A stretch of DNA of 64,000 nucleotides, taken from NCBI GenBank assembly GCA_946405145.1, contig CAMJGE010000005.1:1-64000 (forward strand), given 5' to 3'. Positions 8,417 through 19,371 of this stretch are shown in pieces. The stretch comes from an uncultured Prevotella sp. (lineage in GTDB: Bacteria; Bacteroidota; Bacteroidia; Bacteroidales; Bacteroidaceae). Every line of letters starts with the position of its first letter. The stretch's first letter is position 1. Position numbers and translations under genes: made by a program. The notes beneath the pieces were generated by a model, which was not told where the DNA came from, ran no database searches, and was given only the letters and a program-made list of their open reading frames with translations.

Positions 8417-9421
8417 ATGAGAAAGATATTGTTTTCGCTCAGTATGATGCTGTTGGTGTCGGTAAGCCTCTTTGCTCAGGAGAAAGAGGATACAGATGCC
8501 AAGTGTATCTCAATGATGAAGATCTCCCTCGAGGGTCCCGACTCTGTGTTTATTCCTGCATTGGTTGAGGGTGGTTTCGTGGAAGAGCATCCTGCCGACA
8601 AAGAGCCTGATACCTATTATTTCTCAGGCGACTTCTACGGCATCAAGGCAAACCTGGAGGTGTGTGTCGATGAGAAGACCAAGTTGCTGTCGGATGTGAC
8701 GGTGACCTGTGGCCCTTATCGCACCCATGAGCTCTTCGACCGTAATCGTAAGTATCTGTTGGGCAAGCTGCAGCGGGAGTGGGGCAACTTCACGGCAAAG
8801 GGTGATGGCTCGCTGTATCTGCTCAACGACTACGGTTATATCCAGCAGTCGCAGCAGTATCAGGCAGAAGGCACCAAATATATTCGCTATTTCTATCTCA
8901 ACTCGTCGCCGTATTATAAGGATGCAGCGAACATGGGCCTGAAAGGTCAGGTGCAGGAGGTGATCACCCAGAATCCCGTGATGGAGGAGGAGATCATTCA
9001 CTTTGACATGACGGGGCGTCAGGATGCAGCAGATATGGTGGACCGCAAGTATGACAAACATGGTTATCTGGTGAGTGCCTCGATGGTGGAGAAGAATGGG
9101 GGAAAGAGTCTGCTCACGTTTGAGTATGACTCTGACAACTGCCTGGTGAAGCGCACCCTCGTGAATCCCGCCACAGGCATCCGCTCTGTCACCGACTATC
9201 GTTATAACACCGACTTCGAGATTATCCAACAGAGTTATAAGGCGTTCAATAAGGAGAATGAATGCGTGATCTCCTACACCATGAAGAACGATCTCTCAGG
9301 ACGTGACGATAATGGCAACTGGACCGTCAACAAGGCGCAGTTCACCTACTGGGAGAAAGACCAGCGTACGCAGATTGTTGTCGTGAATCAATCACGCGTC
9401 ATCAGCTATTGGGATGAATAA
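8417..9421 (+). CDS. secreted protein with YD-repeat-like C-terminal half
   Basis: The product has 334 residues with an N-terminal signal peptide (MRKILFSLSMMLLV..., cleavage after LFAQ), so it is exported. The mature N-terminal half has no family I recognise. The C-terminal half contains short repeated strands with tyrosine/aspartate pairs (KYDKHGYLVSAS, FEYDSDNCLVKRT, YRYNTDFEIIQQ) resembling the loose beta repeats of YD/RHS or YwqK-type proteins. It stands alone, with its own promoter and a strong terminator. The function is unknown. Confidence 0.75.
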   Translation: MRKILFSLSMMLLVSVSLFAQEKEDTDAKCISMMKISLEGPDSVFIPALVEGGFVEEHPADKEPDTYYFSGDFYGIKANLEVCVDEKTKLLSDVTVTCGPYRTHELFDRNRKYLLGKLQREWGNFTAKGDGSLYLLNDYGYIQQSQQYQAEGTKYIRYFYLNSSPYYKDAANMGLKGQVQEVITQNPVMEEEIIHFDMTGRQDAADMVDRKYDKHGYLVSASMVEKNGGKSLLTFEYDSDNCLVKRTLVNPATGIRSVTDYRYNTDFEIIQQSYKAFNKENECVISYTMKNDLSGRDDNGNWTVNKAQFTYWEKDQRTQIVVVNQSRVISYWDE

Positions 9422-9424
9422 TTT

Positions 9425-11549
<2,125 letters not shown>

Positions 11550-11626
11550 TTAGATAAAAAGAATATAAGTACATATTTTTATGCTTAGTTTTTTTGTTCT
11601 TTTGTTCTTATGTCTGAATTAATTTG

Positions 11627-11634
11627 TACTTTTG
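11627..11634 (+). promoter_or_regulatory. -7 box of the HExxH protein gene
   Basis: TACTTTTG ends eight bases before the ATG at 11643, with TTG triplets 20-22 bases upstream. The mRNA would be nearly leaderless, which argues against the in-frame ATG at 11610. Confidence 0.6.
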
Positions 11635-11642
11635 CAGTCATT

Positions 11643-12113
11643 ATGTGGATGATGTTACAGATCATACCGATCATGTGGCGTGCCGTCCGTCCGAGCCGGG
11701 TGGCGGATATGCCTGCGGTGGTGAATACCTTCTGGCTTCGCAAAGGCTTCGAGGGACTCACCTTCTTCGGTAAGATCCTCACGCCGACACAGGCGTTGGC
11801 TGACGAGTTCAACACAGGCTTCAATGCGCTTAAGAACCACGAGATGATCCATCTGCGCCAGGCCCAGTCGTGCGGCGACTCGTGGGTGCGCTTCTACCTA
11901 TTATATCTATGGTATTGGCTGCGGGCACTGCCAGCTAATCGGAAACTGAGACACGGCGCCTATCTGCTCAACCCCTTCGAGATGGAGGCCTATCGCCACA
12001 TGAACGACCTCCACTACCTTGCCGATGGCGAGGCCAACGAATGGCGGAAGTTCGCCAAAATGTCGATAAAAGAAAGAATCACGCTATATGAACAAAAAAT
12101 TCCAGGCGCATAG
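11643..12113 (+). CDS. small HExxH protein, putative zinc metallopeptidase-like
   Basis: The 156-residue protein carries HEMIHLRQAQ, an HExxH zinc-binding motif. A downstream glutamate in NPFEMEAYRH could be a third ligand, as in M48/M56-like folds. Hydrophobic patches occur at the N-terminus (MWMMLQIIPIMW) and around YLLYLWYWLRAL, so it may be membrane-associated. It resembles small uncharacterised Bacteroidetes proteins near the M56 family. The start after the promoter removes eleven residues from the longest frame. It overlaps the next gene by 26 bases, which suggests co-expression with the transporter. Confidence 0.7.
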   Translation: MWMMLQIIPIMWRAVRPSRVADMPAVVNTFWLRKGFEGLTFFGKILTPTQALADEFNTGFNALKNHEMIHLRQAQSCGDSWVRFYLLYLWYWLRALPANRKLRHGAYLLNPFEMEAYRHMNDLHYLADGEANEWRKFAKMSIKERITLYEQKIPGA

Positions 12114-12981
12114 CGCCATTTTCTTTGCCAACACCATCTTCGGACTTGGCGTACCAGTCACCAAACTTCTGCTCGACGAGTGGGTGACACCTATGGGCTA
12201 TATGGCATCGCGCTCGCTGGGTGCCTGCATCCTATTCTGGCTTATTGCCGCCTTTATGCCCAAAGAGCATGTTGAGCGTAAAGACCTGATCACCATACTG
12301 CTTGGCGGATTGTTAGGCTTTGTGATCTCGCAAACCCTCACCGCCTGGTCGCTCGATTATACCAGTCCTGTCTATTTCTCGCTCATCGCTACGCTCACCC
12401 CTGTGGCAGTGATGCTGTGTGCTGCCCTGACGATTGGCGAGAAGATCACCCCCATGAAGTCACTGGGCGTCTTGCTGGGTATTGCAGGTGCTATTCTCAT
12501 GGTACTGATGAGCCAGTCGCTTGGCTCTGGCAAAAACGATCTGATTGGCATCGTCCTTGCCATTCTCAGTGTGCTCACTTGGGCCATCTACCTGATCATC
12601 ACCCGCAATGTGGCATCAAAGTATTCGCCGGTAACTCAGATGAAGTATGTGTTCCTGATCTCTGCCATTGTCACCGTTCCAATAACATTACCAGAACTCT
12701 CGGCCAATGCCCTTTACACGCCATCGTGGGGGTGGGATGGGGTAGCCGAGATGGCCTTCATCGTTATTGGCGCCACAGCCTTAGGCTATTTCCTCATCCC
12801 CTTTGCGATGAAATACCTCCAAGCCACAACGGTCTCGATCTACACCAATCTCCAACCCGTCATCGCTTCGTTCGTAGCTATTATGTTGGGTCAGGATGTC
12901 CTTACATGGGATAAACCCGTAGCAGGAGCATTGGTACTCCTTAGTGCCTACATCGTAACAGTTGTAACAGCAAAAGAATAA
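12088..12981 (+). CDS. EamA/DMT-family transporter
   Basis: The 297-residue inner-membrane protein has ten predicted membrane segments built from two EamA repeats (about residues 8-140 and 155-292), typical of the drug/metabolite transporter superfamily. Such proteins export amino acids, purines or other metabolites, but the substrate cannot be read from the sequence. The start lies inside the end of the metallopeptidase-like gene. The next 400 bases are non-coding and end in a strong terminator that could serve this transcript. Confidence 0.9.
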   Translation: MNKKFQAHSAIFFANTIFGLGVPVTKLLLDEWVTPMGYMASRSLGACILFWLIAAFMPKEHVERKDLITILLGGLLGFVISQTLTAWSLDYTSPVYFSLIATLTPVAVMLCAALTIGEKITPMKSLGVLLGIAGAILMVLMSQSLGSGKNDLIGIVLAILSVLTWAIYLIITRNVASKYSPVTQMKYVFLISAIVTVPITLPELSANALYTPSWGWDGVAEMAFIVIGATALGYFLIPFAMKYLQATTVSIYTNLQPVIASFVAIMLGQDVLTWDKPVAGALVLLSAYIVTVVTAKE

Positions 12982-13017
12982 ATTCACTCAGGATATTTAC
13001 CACCCCTCTCATTATCC

Positions 13018-13173
13018 CCATGCTGCAAAGGGAGGGCGAGCATGGTAAAGGATTAGCATTTAAGATGAAGAAGATATCATCTTAAAAAGCAAAACAACTT
13101 GTTTTGTACCGATTAAGATAGCTTTAATCATCGTAAAAGATGCCTTTTTAGACAGTAAAACAAGTTGTTTTAC
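13018..13173. repeat. palindrome-rich intergenic block
   Basis: Four inverted repeats lie in 156 bases: CCATGCT/AGCATGG (13018-13045), TTTAAGATGA/TCATCTTAAA (13059-13068, 13077-13086), the near-perfect palindrome around AAAACAACTTGTTTT (13090-13106), and GTAAAACAAGTTGTTTTAC (13155-13173). The last two are reverse complements of each other at the core. No good gene overlaps them. Confidence 0.7.
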
Positions 13174-13174
13174 T

Positions 13175-13267
13175 ATGAGTGATGGTAGTGATAGATTTTT
13201 AAAAAGTATCACCTTATATAACGAACTGATATTAAATGGATTAAAGCGAAAAGTGCTAGATAGTTGA
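13175..13267 (+). CDS. possible 30-residue small protein
   Basis: An ATG directly after the second AAAACAA palindrome opens a frame of 30 codons (starts MSDGSDRFLK, ends KVLDS) that stops 20 bases before the terminator hairpin. The frame is also open for about 37 codons upstream but without a start. There is no recognisable family or ribosome-binding site, and it may be chance within a non-coding RNA. Confidence 0.2.
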   Translation: MSDGSDRFLKSITLYNELILNGLKRKVLDS

Positions 13268-13286
13268 AAAAAGACCTTTAATAATT

Positions 13287-13323
13287 AATCGAGGCAAAGG
13301 AAATCTCTTTGCCTCGATTTTTT
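13287..13323 (+). terminator. strong intrinsic terminator
   Basis: AATCGAGGCAAAG (13287-13299) pairs perfectly with CTTTGCCTCGATT (13307-13319) and is followed by a T run on the plus strand. It ends the DMT transporter transcript or a small RNA from the palindromic block. Confidence 0.85.
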
Positions 13324-13379
13324 AGTTTCCACAAGGTTTGAACTCTATTGTTTGGTTTCAGGAATGGAATTCTGTAACA

Positions 13380-13814
13380 TTACCAACCACTGCTGGATCC
13401 GATGTTATTTCCATACGCGTCATAATAAGTTGTACTAGTTCCACCACCATAATTCTCTCTGGTTGTTGAAGAACCTATGCTGCGGCCATATTGGTCGTAG
13501 TAGTTGGTAGTTGTACCACCACCATAGTTGGAGCGTGTCGTTGAGCTACCTGTGCTTGCACCGTAACTGTCGTAATAGTTTGTGGTGTAGCCACCGCCAT
13601 AATTGGAATGTGTTGAAGCAGAACCTGTACTACTACCATATTGGTTGTAGTAGTTAGTAGTTGCTCCACCACCATAGTTAGAGCGTGTCGTTGCGCTACC
13701 TGTGCTTGCACCGTACTGGTTGTAGTAGTCCGTGGTGTAGCCACCACCGTAATTGGAACGGGTTGTTGAAGAACCGATACTGTTACCATACTGGTTGTAA
13801 TAGTTGGTGTTGTA
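13380..13814 (-). repeat. 75-bp coding tandem repeat, about six copies
   Basis: Units repeat every 75 bases inside the secreted protein gene and differ by point changes only, mostly at the YGxSxGS positions. The 3-prime copy is short and ends in GSSSGW. Confidence 0.8.
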
Positions 13815-13874
13815 CTGAGCATTTGCTGCGATGGCGATCATGACTGTCATCAGTGTCATCATTAACTTTTTCAT
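13380..13874 (-). CDS. secreted protein of six 25-residue Tyr/Gly/Ser repeats
   Basis: A signal peptide of about 20 residues (ending AIAANAQ) precedes six tandem units of 25 residues, the last truncated to 19. Each unit follows the plan xTxYYxxYGxSxGSxTTRSNYGGG. The units keep a 75-base period in the DNA, so they arose by duplication. The composition is rich in Tyr, Gly, Ser, Thr and Asn and nearly free of charge and hydrophobic core residues, as in fibre- or amyloid-forming surface proteins, but no family is recognised. It has its own promoter. Function unknown. Confidence 0.8.
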   Translation of the reverse strand: MKKLMMTLMTVMIAIAANAQYNTNYYNQYGNSIGSSTTRSNYGGGYTTDYYNQYGASTGSATTRSNYGGGATTNYYNQYGSSTGSASTHSNYGGGYTTNYYDSYGASTGSSTTRSNYGGGTTTNYYDQYGRSIGSSTTRENYGGGTSTTYYDAYGNNIGSSSGW

Positions 13875-13991
13875 AATTCTAATCTTTTAAAATGTTACTA
13901 CTAATTTGTTGTTCTTTGCCTCTTTATACTCTGAAAAGTCAAAAGGTAACCACTCCAATAGATTTTTTTGTTAATACCTGTAATTTTACTG

Positions 13992-14022
13992 CAAAGCTAA
14001 GGAATTAGCCCTTATCATGCAA
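13992..14022 (-). promoter_or_regulatory. promoter of the repeat protein gene
   Basis: On the minus strand TTG (14022-14020) and TAGCTTTG (13999-13992) are 20 bases apart. The leader to the ATG at 13874 would be about 110 bases, longer than for other genes here. Confidence 0.65.
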
Positions 14023-14071
14023 GCATTTCAGAATAACAAGCCTTGCGAAATGCACTTTTTTCCTGGATAAC

Positions 14072-14102
14072 TTGCAAACTTCAGCTTTTCTTCTTATATT
14101 TG
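14072..14102 (+). promoter_or_regulatory. promoter of the CHAT-SIR2 operon
   Basis: TTG (14072-14074) and TATATTTG (14095-14102) are 20 bases apart, which matches the housekeeping promoter of the phylum. The leader is about 28 bases. Confidence 0.7.
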
Positions 14103-14136
14103 CCCAATAAAAGCAATCTATAAAACCCTAATAAAA

Positions 14137-17100
14137 ATGAGAAGAGCATTATTTCTACTTATTATATTCATTTGTGCCAGTTTGACAACTGTTGCACAAA
14201 CTATTGAAAATCCTGTTTTTGAGAGAACTAATAGTCATCTTTTTCATGTTGATAAAATAGAACTTTCTAATGAATCTACTATTTTGTATTGTACATTAGC
14301 TGTCCCTAATAATTCTTGGGCAAGTATTTCTCCACAGACATATATAGAGGATGTTGAGTCAAAAAGAAAATATACCATCATAAAGAGTGAAGGTATTCCG
14401 TTTAGCCCTGAAGTTAGAAACTTTGACGTAGGGATGATATGCGAAGTCAAGTTGGTATTTCCTGTTCTTTCATTATCATCAAGTTTTAATTTGATTGAGA
14501 GACCAGAAGGCGATGGCTTTAACGTTTATGGCGTAAGTCTATCAGATAGTTTTCCAAAAGTTTATTCTTCAATGGATTATGAACGCCTTTTGAGGATGAC
14601 TCAATTTTGGACTTCTGCAGGCGATGCTCATAAAGCTGTAGGATATTGTGAGGAAAAAGTTGCTGCATCTAGAAATCTGTTTGGAGATTTCTCAATATTG
14701 TATATTTCAGAATTGATTGGATTGTCAGATTTATATCTTGAATCTGGAAATAAGGAAGAATCGTCATATACGAAACAAATAGTTGCAGAAAAATGTAAAG
14801 CGATAAGCCATAGATTATGTGCTACAGAATCTGCTAGAGAGAAGAAATATTATCTCCAAGATTTTAATCTTTTCTTTGAGAGACAGGCAACAGCATTTAG
14901 ATTTTTCTGTGACAACATGAAGTGGAAAGATGCAAAAGAGGTTATGACTAATACCTATTCCCTTATGAAAGAAAATAGCGATACTTCCGTTTATGTTTCT
15001 CTTGCCGAATATTTCATAGGCTATTCTTCATACTATTTAAAAAATGAAGAAGATGCGGAGAAATACTTTTTGTTATCATATGATTCTTTCCAGAAAAACG
15101 AAGAAGCAAAATCATTTCCAGTCTATGGTGAATTGCTAAATATGATGAGTTTACTATACACAATTAGAGGAAATTATAATAGAGCTTACAAATATGCTCA
15201 GGAATCATGTGAAGTTGCTCGATCTAGAAAAGGGGAGAATTCTAAAGAATATGGTTTCGCATTAACTTCATTATCAAATGCTGAGATGTTTTTAAATATG
15301 AAACAGAATGGAATCACTCATGCGGAACAAGCATCGTTATTAATCGAGAAAGCTGAGGATATTCCTGATGAGGTAAAGGAAATATATCGTGAAAGGATAC
15401 AAACAATAAGAAGTATATATGATAGGTATGATCATAATCTGAAAAATGATGATAGTACAAATCCTTCTGACAATATGCCAGTTGAATACTTTAAGGCTTA
15501 TAATGATGTCCTTGCAGGAGATCTAGATGCGGCTATTGAAAAATTATATAATGCGGAAAAATACCAAGAAGATCATTTTGAAACAACAGAGCTCCATAAT
15601 TATATTAGTACAATTGTGTCTTTGTCAGATGCGTTGTCTCAAAAAGGACGCTTGACTGATGCTGATATGGTACTTGACAATGCAATTACAATTCTTCAGA
15701 ATAAAAACGTTAAATCAAATTTTATTCGGCACATTTATGCTTCAAAAGGGTTTCTGTATTACCTTTTGAGTGATTTTAAGTCTTCTTTATGGTGGTATAA
15801 TAAAGCAATAGAATTGTTCCATGAAGCAAATGATCGCAGTATTAGTTATGCAAAATTGTTAGGTAATATCTCGTCACTTTGCTCAAGAGTGGGGATGTAT
15901 AAAGATGCGGATGAGAAAATAGATGAAGCACTGGAGTTTTGTAAGAGCTTTTATTCCAATGATATAAATAGTATTTCAGAGTACTATACATTATTGAACA
16001 ATAAAGCTACTAATTACCTTAAGATGGGTAATTATGATAAAGGAATAGAGGTCTATAATACTATAATTAGTAATGCCACATCCTATAATAATCAGCGAGT
16101 AAAAGCTCTTGCAATGTGTAATATGGCTGAGATTTATATTTTAAAGAACGATTCTCAGAAAGGTAGGATGTTGTTAGAAGAAGCCTTGTCTTTAGATGCG
16201 GATGAGTACGTTAAGGAAATGATAGATTTTAATATTATTTTCTGTCTTTTATTAGAAAGGGATCCCAATGTGGTTGACAAGCTTAAAAGTTTCAATTTGA
16301 ACAACATAGACAAGGTGGTTCAGATATTTAGCAATTTTTCTGAGTCTGAGAGAGAAGTGTTTTGGAATCAAATATCTAGTAATATTGTTCTTCTTAATAA
16401 TTGGGCACTTTCAATATTTGATACAAACGATTTGAGTCAATCGGCATATAACATAGCTTTATTTAGTAAAAACATGCTTATCAATTCTAGTCGTTTGTTA
16501 GAAAATGCAGTTAAGCAAGATAATGGTAAAATAAAAGACGAATACCTTGTGATGCAACAATTAAAAGAAAAATTGTCAAATAAAGGATTATCAATAGATT
16601 CTATTAACTCACATATTCGAATGATTAGTCAACTGGAGAAACAGATTATATCTGGAATCCCTAACTTTGAAGACAAACTGAAACAACAATTCAAATCATA
16701 TAATGATGTTAGGAGTTCTCTCTTGGATAACGATGTGGCTATAGAGTTTATATATTTGCCAGATATTACTTCTTTTGATAAAGTAAGTTTATCTTATGGA
16801 GCTCTAATCTTAAAAAAGAATGATGATTCACCGAAATTTGTTCGGTTATGTTCTGAGGAAGAGTTGAAAGGAATACTTTGTATTGATGATTCTACAAAAA
16901 AGATAGATCCAAATGCTATATATAGTTTAGAAGATAGGACCTTATACCAAATGTTATGGGCAAATATTGAGCCAATGATTAGTGAAGGTTTAAATGTTTT
17001 TTACTCACCTGTAGGACTTATAAATAGAATTAATCTTTCAGCTATTTCTGACGGTATGAAACAGTTGGGAGATAGATATAATCTTTTTGAAGTCTCAACG

Positions 17101-17943
17101 ACTGCTGTCGTGAATGAAAGTGATTTAAATACTATTGGGAAAGGGGCCAATGTAGCGATATATGGAGATGTTGATTACAATGAAGATATTGAAAAGATGA
17201 ATGAAGTTGCACAAGCATATAAGTCGTATTCACCAGGGCTACTAGCAACAAGATCAATTAATCGTGGTACCTGGGAAATGTTGCCGGGTACCAAGTCAGA
17301 AATAGATAGTATAAGCAGTATAGTTAGCTTTAATGGCTTATCTGCTCAAGTTTATAATAGGGAAAATGCTAATGAAGAGTCATTTAAATCATTAAGCGGA
17401 AAGCCTATTGATATTATTCATATCGCAACACATGGTTTCTATTTCCCAGATAGGAATACAAATCAATCTTTCTTTTTCAATAATTTGGGAAGTTATACAA
17501 ATAGGGATTATTCTATGCTTTATTCTGGTCTTCTTTTTGCAGGAGCCAATAATGCATGGTCTGGGAAAGAAATAAGCAAAGAAGTAGAAGATGGTATTTT
17601 AACTGCAGAAGAAATATCTCATATAGATTTGAGTAAGACCAATTTAGTTGTTTTATCAGCATGTGAGACAGGATTGGGTGATGTTGACAAAGTTAATGGA
17701 GTAATGGGGTTACAGCGCGGATTTAAAAGAGCAGGTGTTAAATCTGTTCTAATGTCTCTTTGGAAGGTTGATGATGAAGCCACGAAGATACTCATGGTTG
17801 AGTTCTATCGGAATTTGATGAATGGTAAAACAAAACACCAATCATTCCAAGATGCTCAGCTGCATCTACGAAAAGTTGATAATGGGAAATTTGACAAGCC
17901 TGAGTATTGGGCTTCATTTATTATGTTGGATGGATTAAATTGA
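14137..17943 (+). CDS. exported TPR protein with C-terminal CHAT protease domain
   Basis: The 1268-residue protein has a signal-peptide-like start (MRRALFLLIIFICASLTTVAQ). A long alpha-helical region follows, with TPR-like helix pairs from about residue 140 to 700. A CHAT (caspase HetF associated with TPRs) domain occupies about residues 980-1265. The caspase-type dyad is visible: His1099 in HIATHGFY and Cys1176 in LSACETGLGD. Typical CHAT motifs GLQRGFKRAGVKSVLMSLWKV and FQDAQLHLRK follow. CHAT domains are clan CD cysteine proteases, often paired with effectors or substrates. Codon use is AT-rich, unlike the flanking housekeeping genes. Six bases separate it from the SIR2 gene. Domain call secure; substrate unknown. 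Confidence 0.88.
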   Translation: MRRALFLLIIFICASLTTVAQTIENPVFERTNSHLFHVDKIELSNESTILYCTLAVPNNSWASISPQTYIEDVESKRKYTIIKSEGIPFSPEVRNFDVGMICEVKLVFPVLSLSSSFNLIERPEGDGFNVYGVSLSDSFPKVYSSMDYERLLRMTQFWTSAGDAHKAVGYCEEKVAASRNLFGDFSILYISELIGLSDLYLESGNKEESSYTKQIVAEKCKAISHRLCATESAREKKYYLQDFNLFFERQATAFRFFCDNMKWKDAKEVMTNTYSLMKENSDTSVYVSLAEYFIGYSSYYLKNEEDAEKYFLLSYDSFQKNEEAKSFPVYGELLNMMSLLYTIRGNYNRAYKYAQESCEVARSRKGENSKEYGFALTSLSNAEMFLNMKQNGITHAEQASLLIEKAEDIPDEVKEIYRERIQTIRSIYDRYDHNLKNDDSTNPSDNMPVEYFKAYNDVLAGDLDAAIEKLYNAEKYQEDHFETTELHNYISTIVSLSDALSQKGRLTDADMVLDNAITILQNKNVKSNFIRHIYASKGFLYYLLSDFKSSLWWYNKAIELFHEANDRSISYAKLLGNISSLCSRVGMYKDADEKIDEALEFCKSFYSNDINSISEYYTLLNNKATNYLKMGNYDKGIEVYNTIISNATSYNNQRVKALAMCNMAEIYILKNDSQKGRMLLEEALSLDADEYVKEMIDFNIIFCLLLERDPNVVDKLKSFNLNNIDKVVQIFSNFSESEREVFWNQISSNIVLLNNWALSIFDTNDLSQSAYNIALFSKNMLINSSRLLENAVKQDNGKIKDEYLVMQQLKEKLSNKGLSIDSINSHIRMISQLEKQIISGIPNFEDKLKQQFKSYNDVRSSLLDNDVAIEFIYLPDITSFDKVSLSYGALILKKNDDSPKFVRLCSEEELKGILCIDDSTKKIDPNAIYSLEDRTLYQMLWANIEPMISEGLNVFYSPVGLINRINLSAISDGMKQLGDRYNLFEVSTTAVVNESDLNTIGKGANVAIYGDVDYNEDIEKMNEVAQAYKSYSPGLLATRSINRGTWEMLPGTKSEIDSISSIVSFNGLSAQVYNRENANEESFKSLSGKPIDIIHIATHGFYFPDRNTNQSFFFNNLGSYTNRDYSMLYSGLLFAGANNAWSGKEISKEVEDGILTAEEISHIDLSKTNLVVLSACETGLGDVDKVNGVMGLQRGFKRAGVKSVLMSLWKVDDEATKILMVEFYRNLMNGKTKHQSFQDAQLHLRKVDNGKFDKPEYWASFIMLDGLN

Positions 17944-17949
17944 TTTGTT

Positions 17950-19347
17950 ATGGCATACATTAGAAAAGCTTTTCTTGATCCAAAAATTGTTGACATAGAC
18001 AATGTTGAAATACTAGAGAATGAAATAAGTTTGGGCAGATGGTTATTTGATGCACTATTACTTATTATGCATCCTGAAGAGGCATGCGATCTTCAAAAAC
18101 AGATAGATGTTGGGGATGGTGGATTTCGTTTTATACCTGATATTTATTTAGATAAGGGATGTAAGTCTCTAGGTATTATCGGAAAAACAATTATCGAAAT
18201 AAGAAAAAATCTGTTATTTGATACTGAGATAAAACAAGTGAAAATATATAAAACTCTTATAGATAGCAAAGAGGTTGACAATATCATTTTGTTATCTATA
18301 AATCCTGTAAATCCAATTGTTGATTTTGGTAAGTTCAAAGGGCGTGTTGATTATATTAATGCAAGTGTTTTTGTTGATAGAATAAAAGAAGCTATATCTA
18401 CAGGAAAAGGATATGTTTTAGAGCAAATAGCATCAGGTGAAAAGCGTAAGTCAAAAGGATGGACAAAAACGAGACAAGAGAGATTGGCAAATGCAATCAA
18501 CGATTTAAAACGATATGACAGCGCCTTGTTTCTGGGGGCGGGAGTAAGTGTTTCTGCACATATGCCAAGTTGGGACAAGCTATTAAAAGAATTAGTTACA
18601 ATGGGGCGTATTATCAATCATAATGATTTTTTAGCGATTTCAAATGAGATGGATAATTCCAATTTAGTAATAGCAAGGTATATTCAAAAATCACTTGGTG
18701 TAGATAATGTTGAATTACGTAAACGTATATGGAATATTTTTTATAAAAATGAAAATGTTGGAAAATCTGATTTAATATCTTCTATATGTAACTTGGTCAA
18801 AAACCAAAAGAATGTTAGAAGTATCTTAACATATAACTATGATACGTTAATTGAAGAGAATTTGGTAAGGATAGGGGAAAATTGTTTTCCTGTTTATGGA
18901 TACAATCGAGATGAATACAATTCATTTCCTGTATATCATGTTCATGGTATCATTTCACGTGATAATAAAGAACAGCAAGAAGAAAGAATAGTATTGAATG
19001 AAAGAGATTACCATGAAATGTATTCAAAAGTTTTTGACTGGTCTAATGTTGAGCAACTCCATGCATTAACCCGTTGTACTTGTTTCTTCATAGGACTTTC
19101 CATGAAAGATCCCAATCTTAGGCGTTTGTTAGAAATCGCCAAAGGATATCGTGGAAAAGAGGTCCGACATTACGCCTTTCTTGAACGAAAGAGTAAGTGC
19201 AAAACTGCTGACAAACGTGAAGAAGATTACCAGATAAGAGAAGATATGTTAGCAGATTTAGGCATAAATGTTATATGGTATAGTGGGGGTAATAATCATA
19301 AACAACTACCCAAACTTCTTCAACGTATTGCGGAACAACAAAGATGA
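17950..19347 (+). CDS. SIR2-domain protein, putative NAD-binding effector
   Basis: The first ~180 of 465 residues form an N-terminal region of unknown type. A SIR2-like domain follows, with the NAD-binding loop FLGAGVS (G196-S200), the Asn/Asp motif TYNYDTLIEE, and the HxH stretch YHVHGI (H330, H332) at the position of the catalytic histidine. Such domains in bacterial defence systems commonly hydrolyse NAD+, causing growth arrest. Here there is no signal peptide, so it acts in the cytoplasm. It lies in the same transcript as the CHAT protein and is AT-rich like it. NADase activity is inferred, not shown. Confidence 0.82.
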   Translation: MAYIRKAFLDPKIVDIDNVEILENEISLGRWLFDALLLIMHPEEACDLQKQIDVGDGGFRFIPDIYLDKGCKSLGIIGKTIIEIRKNLLFDTEIKQVKIYKTLIDSKEVDNIILLSINPVNPIVDFGKFKGRVDYINASVFVDRIKEAISTGKGYVLEQIASGEKRKSKGWTKTRQERLANAINDLKRYDSALFLGAGVSVSAHMPSWDKLLKELVTMGRIINHNDFLAISNEMDNSNLVIARYIQKSLGVDNVELRKRIWNIFYKNENVGKSDLISSICNLVKNQKNVRSILTYNYDTLIEENLVRIGENCFPVYGYNRDEYNSFPVYHVHGIISRDNKEQQEERIVLNERDYHEMYSKVFDWSNVEQLHALTRCTCFFIGLSMKDPNLRRLLEIAKGYRGKEVRHYAFLERKSKCKTADKREEDYQIREDMLADLGINVIWYSGGNNHKQLPKLLQRIAEQQR

Positions 19348-19371
19348 AGTCCCAATGATTTAATCTCCTAA

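Noticed and set aside
13380..13814. 75-bp repeats as a CRISPR array
   Set aside because: The units are contiguous, have no spacers and encode a single secreted protein.
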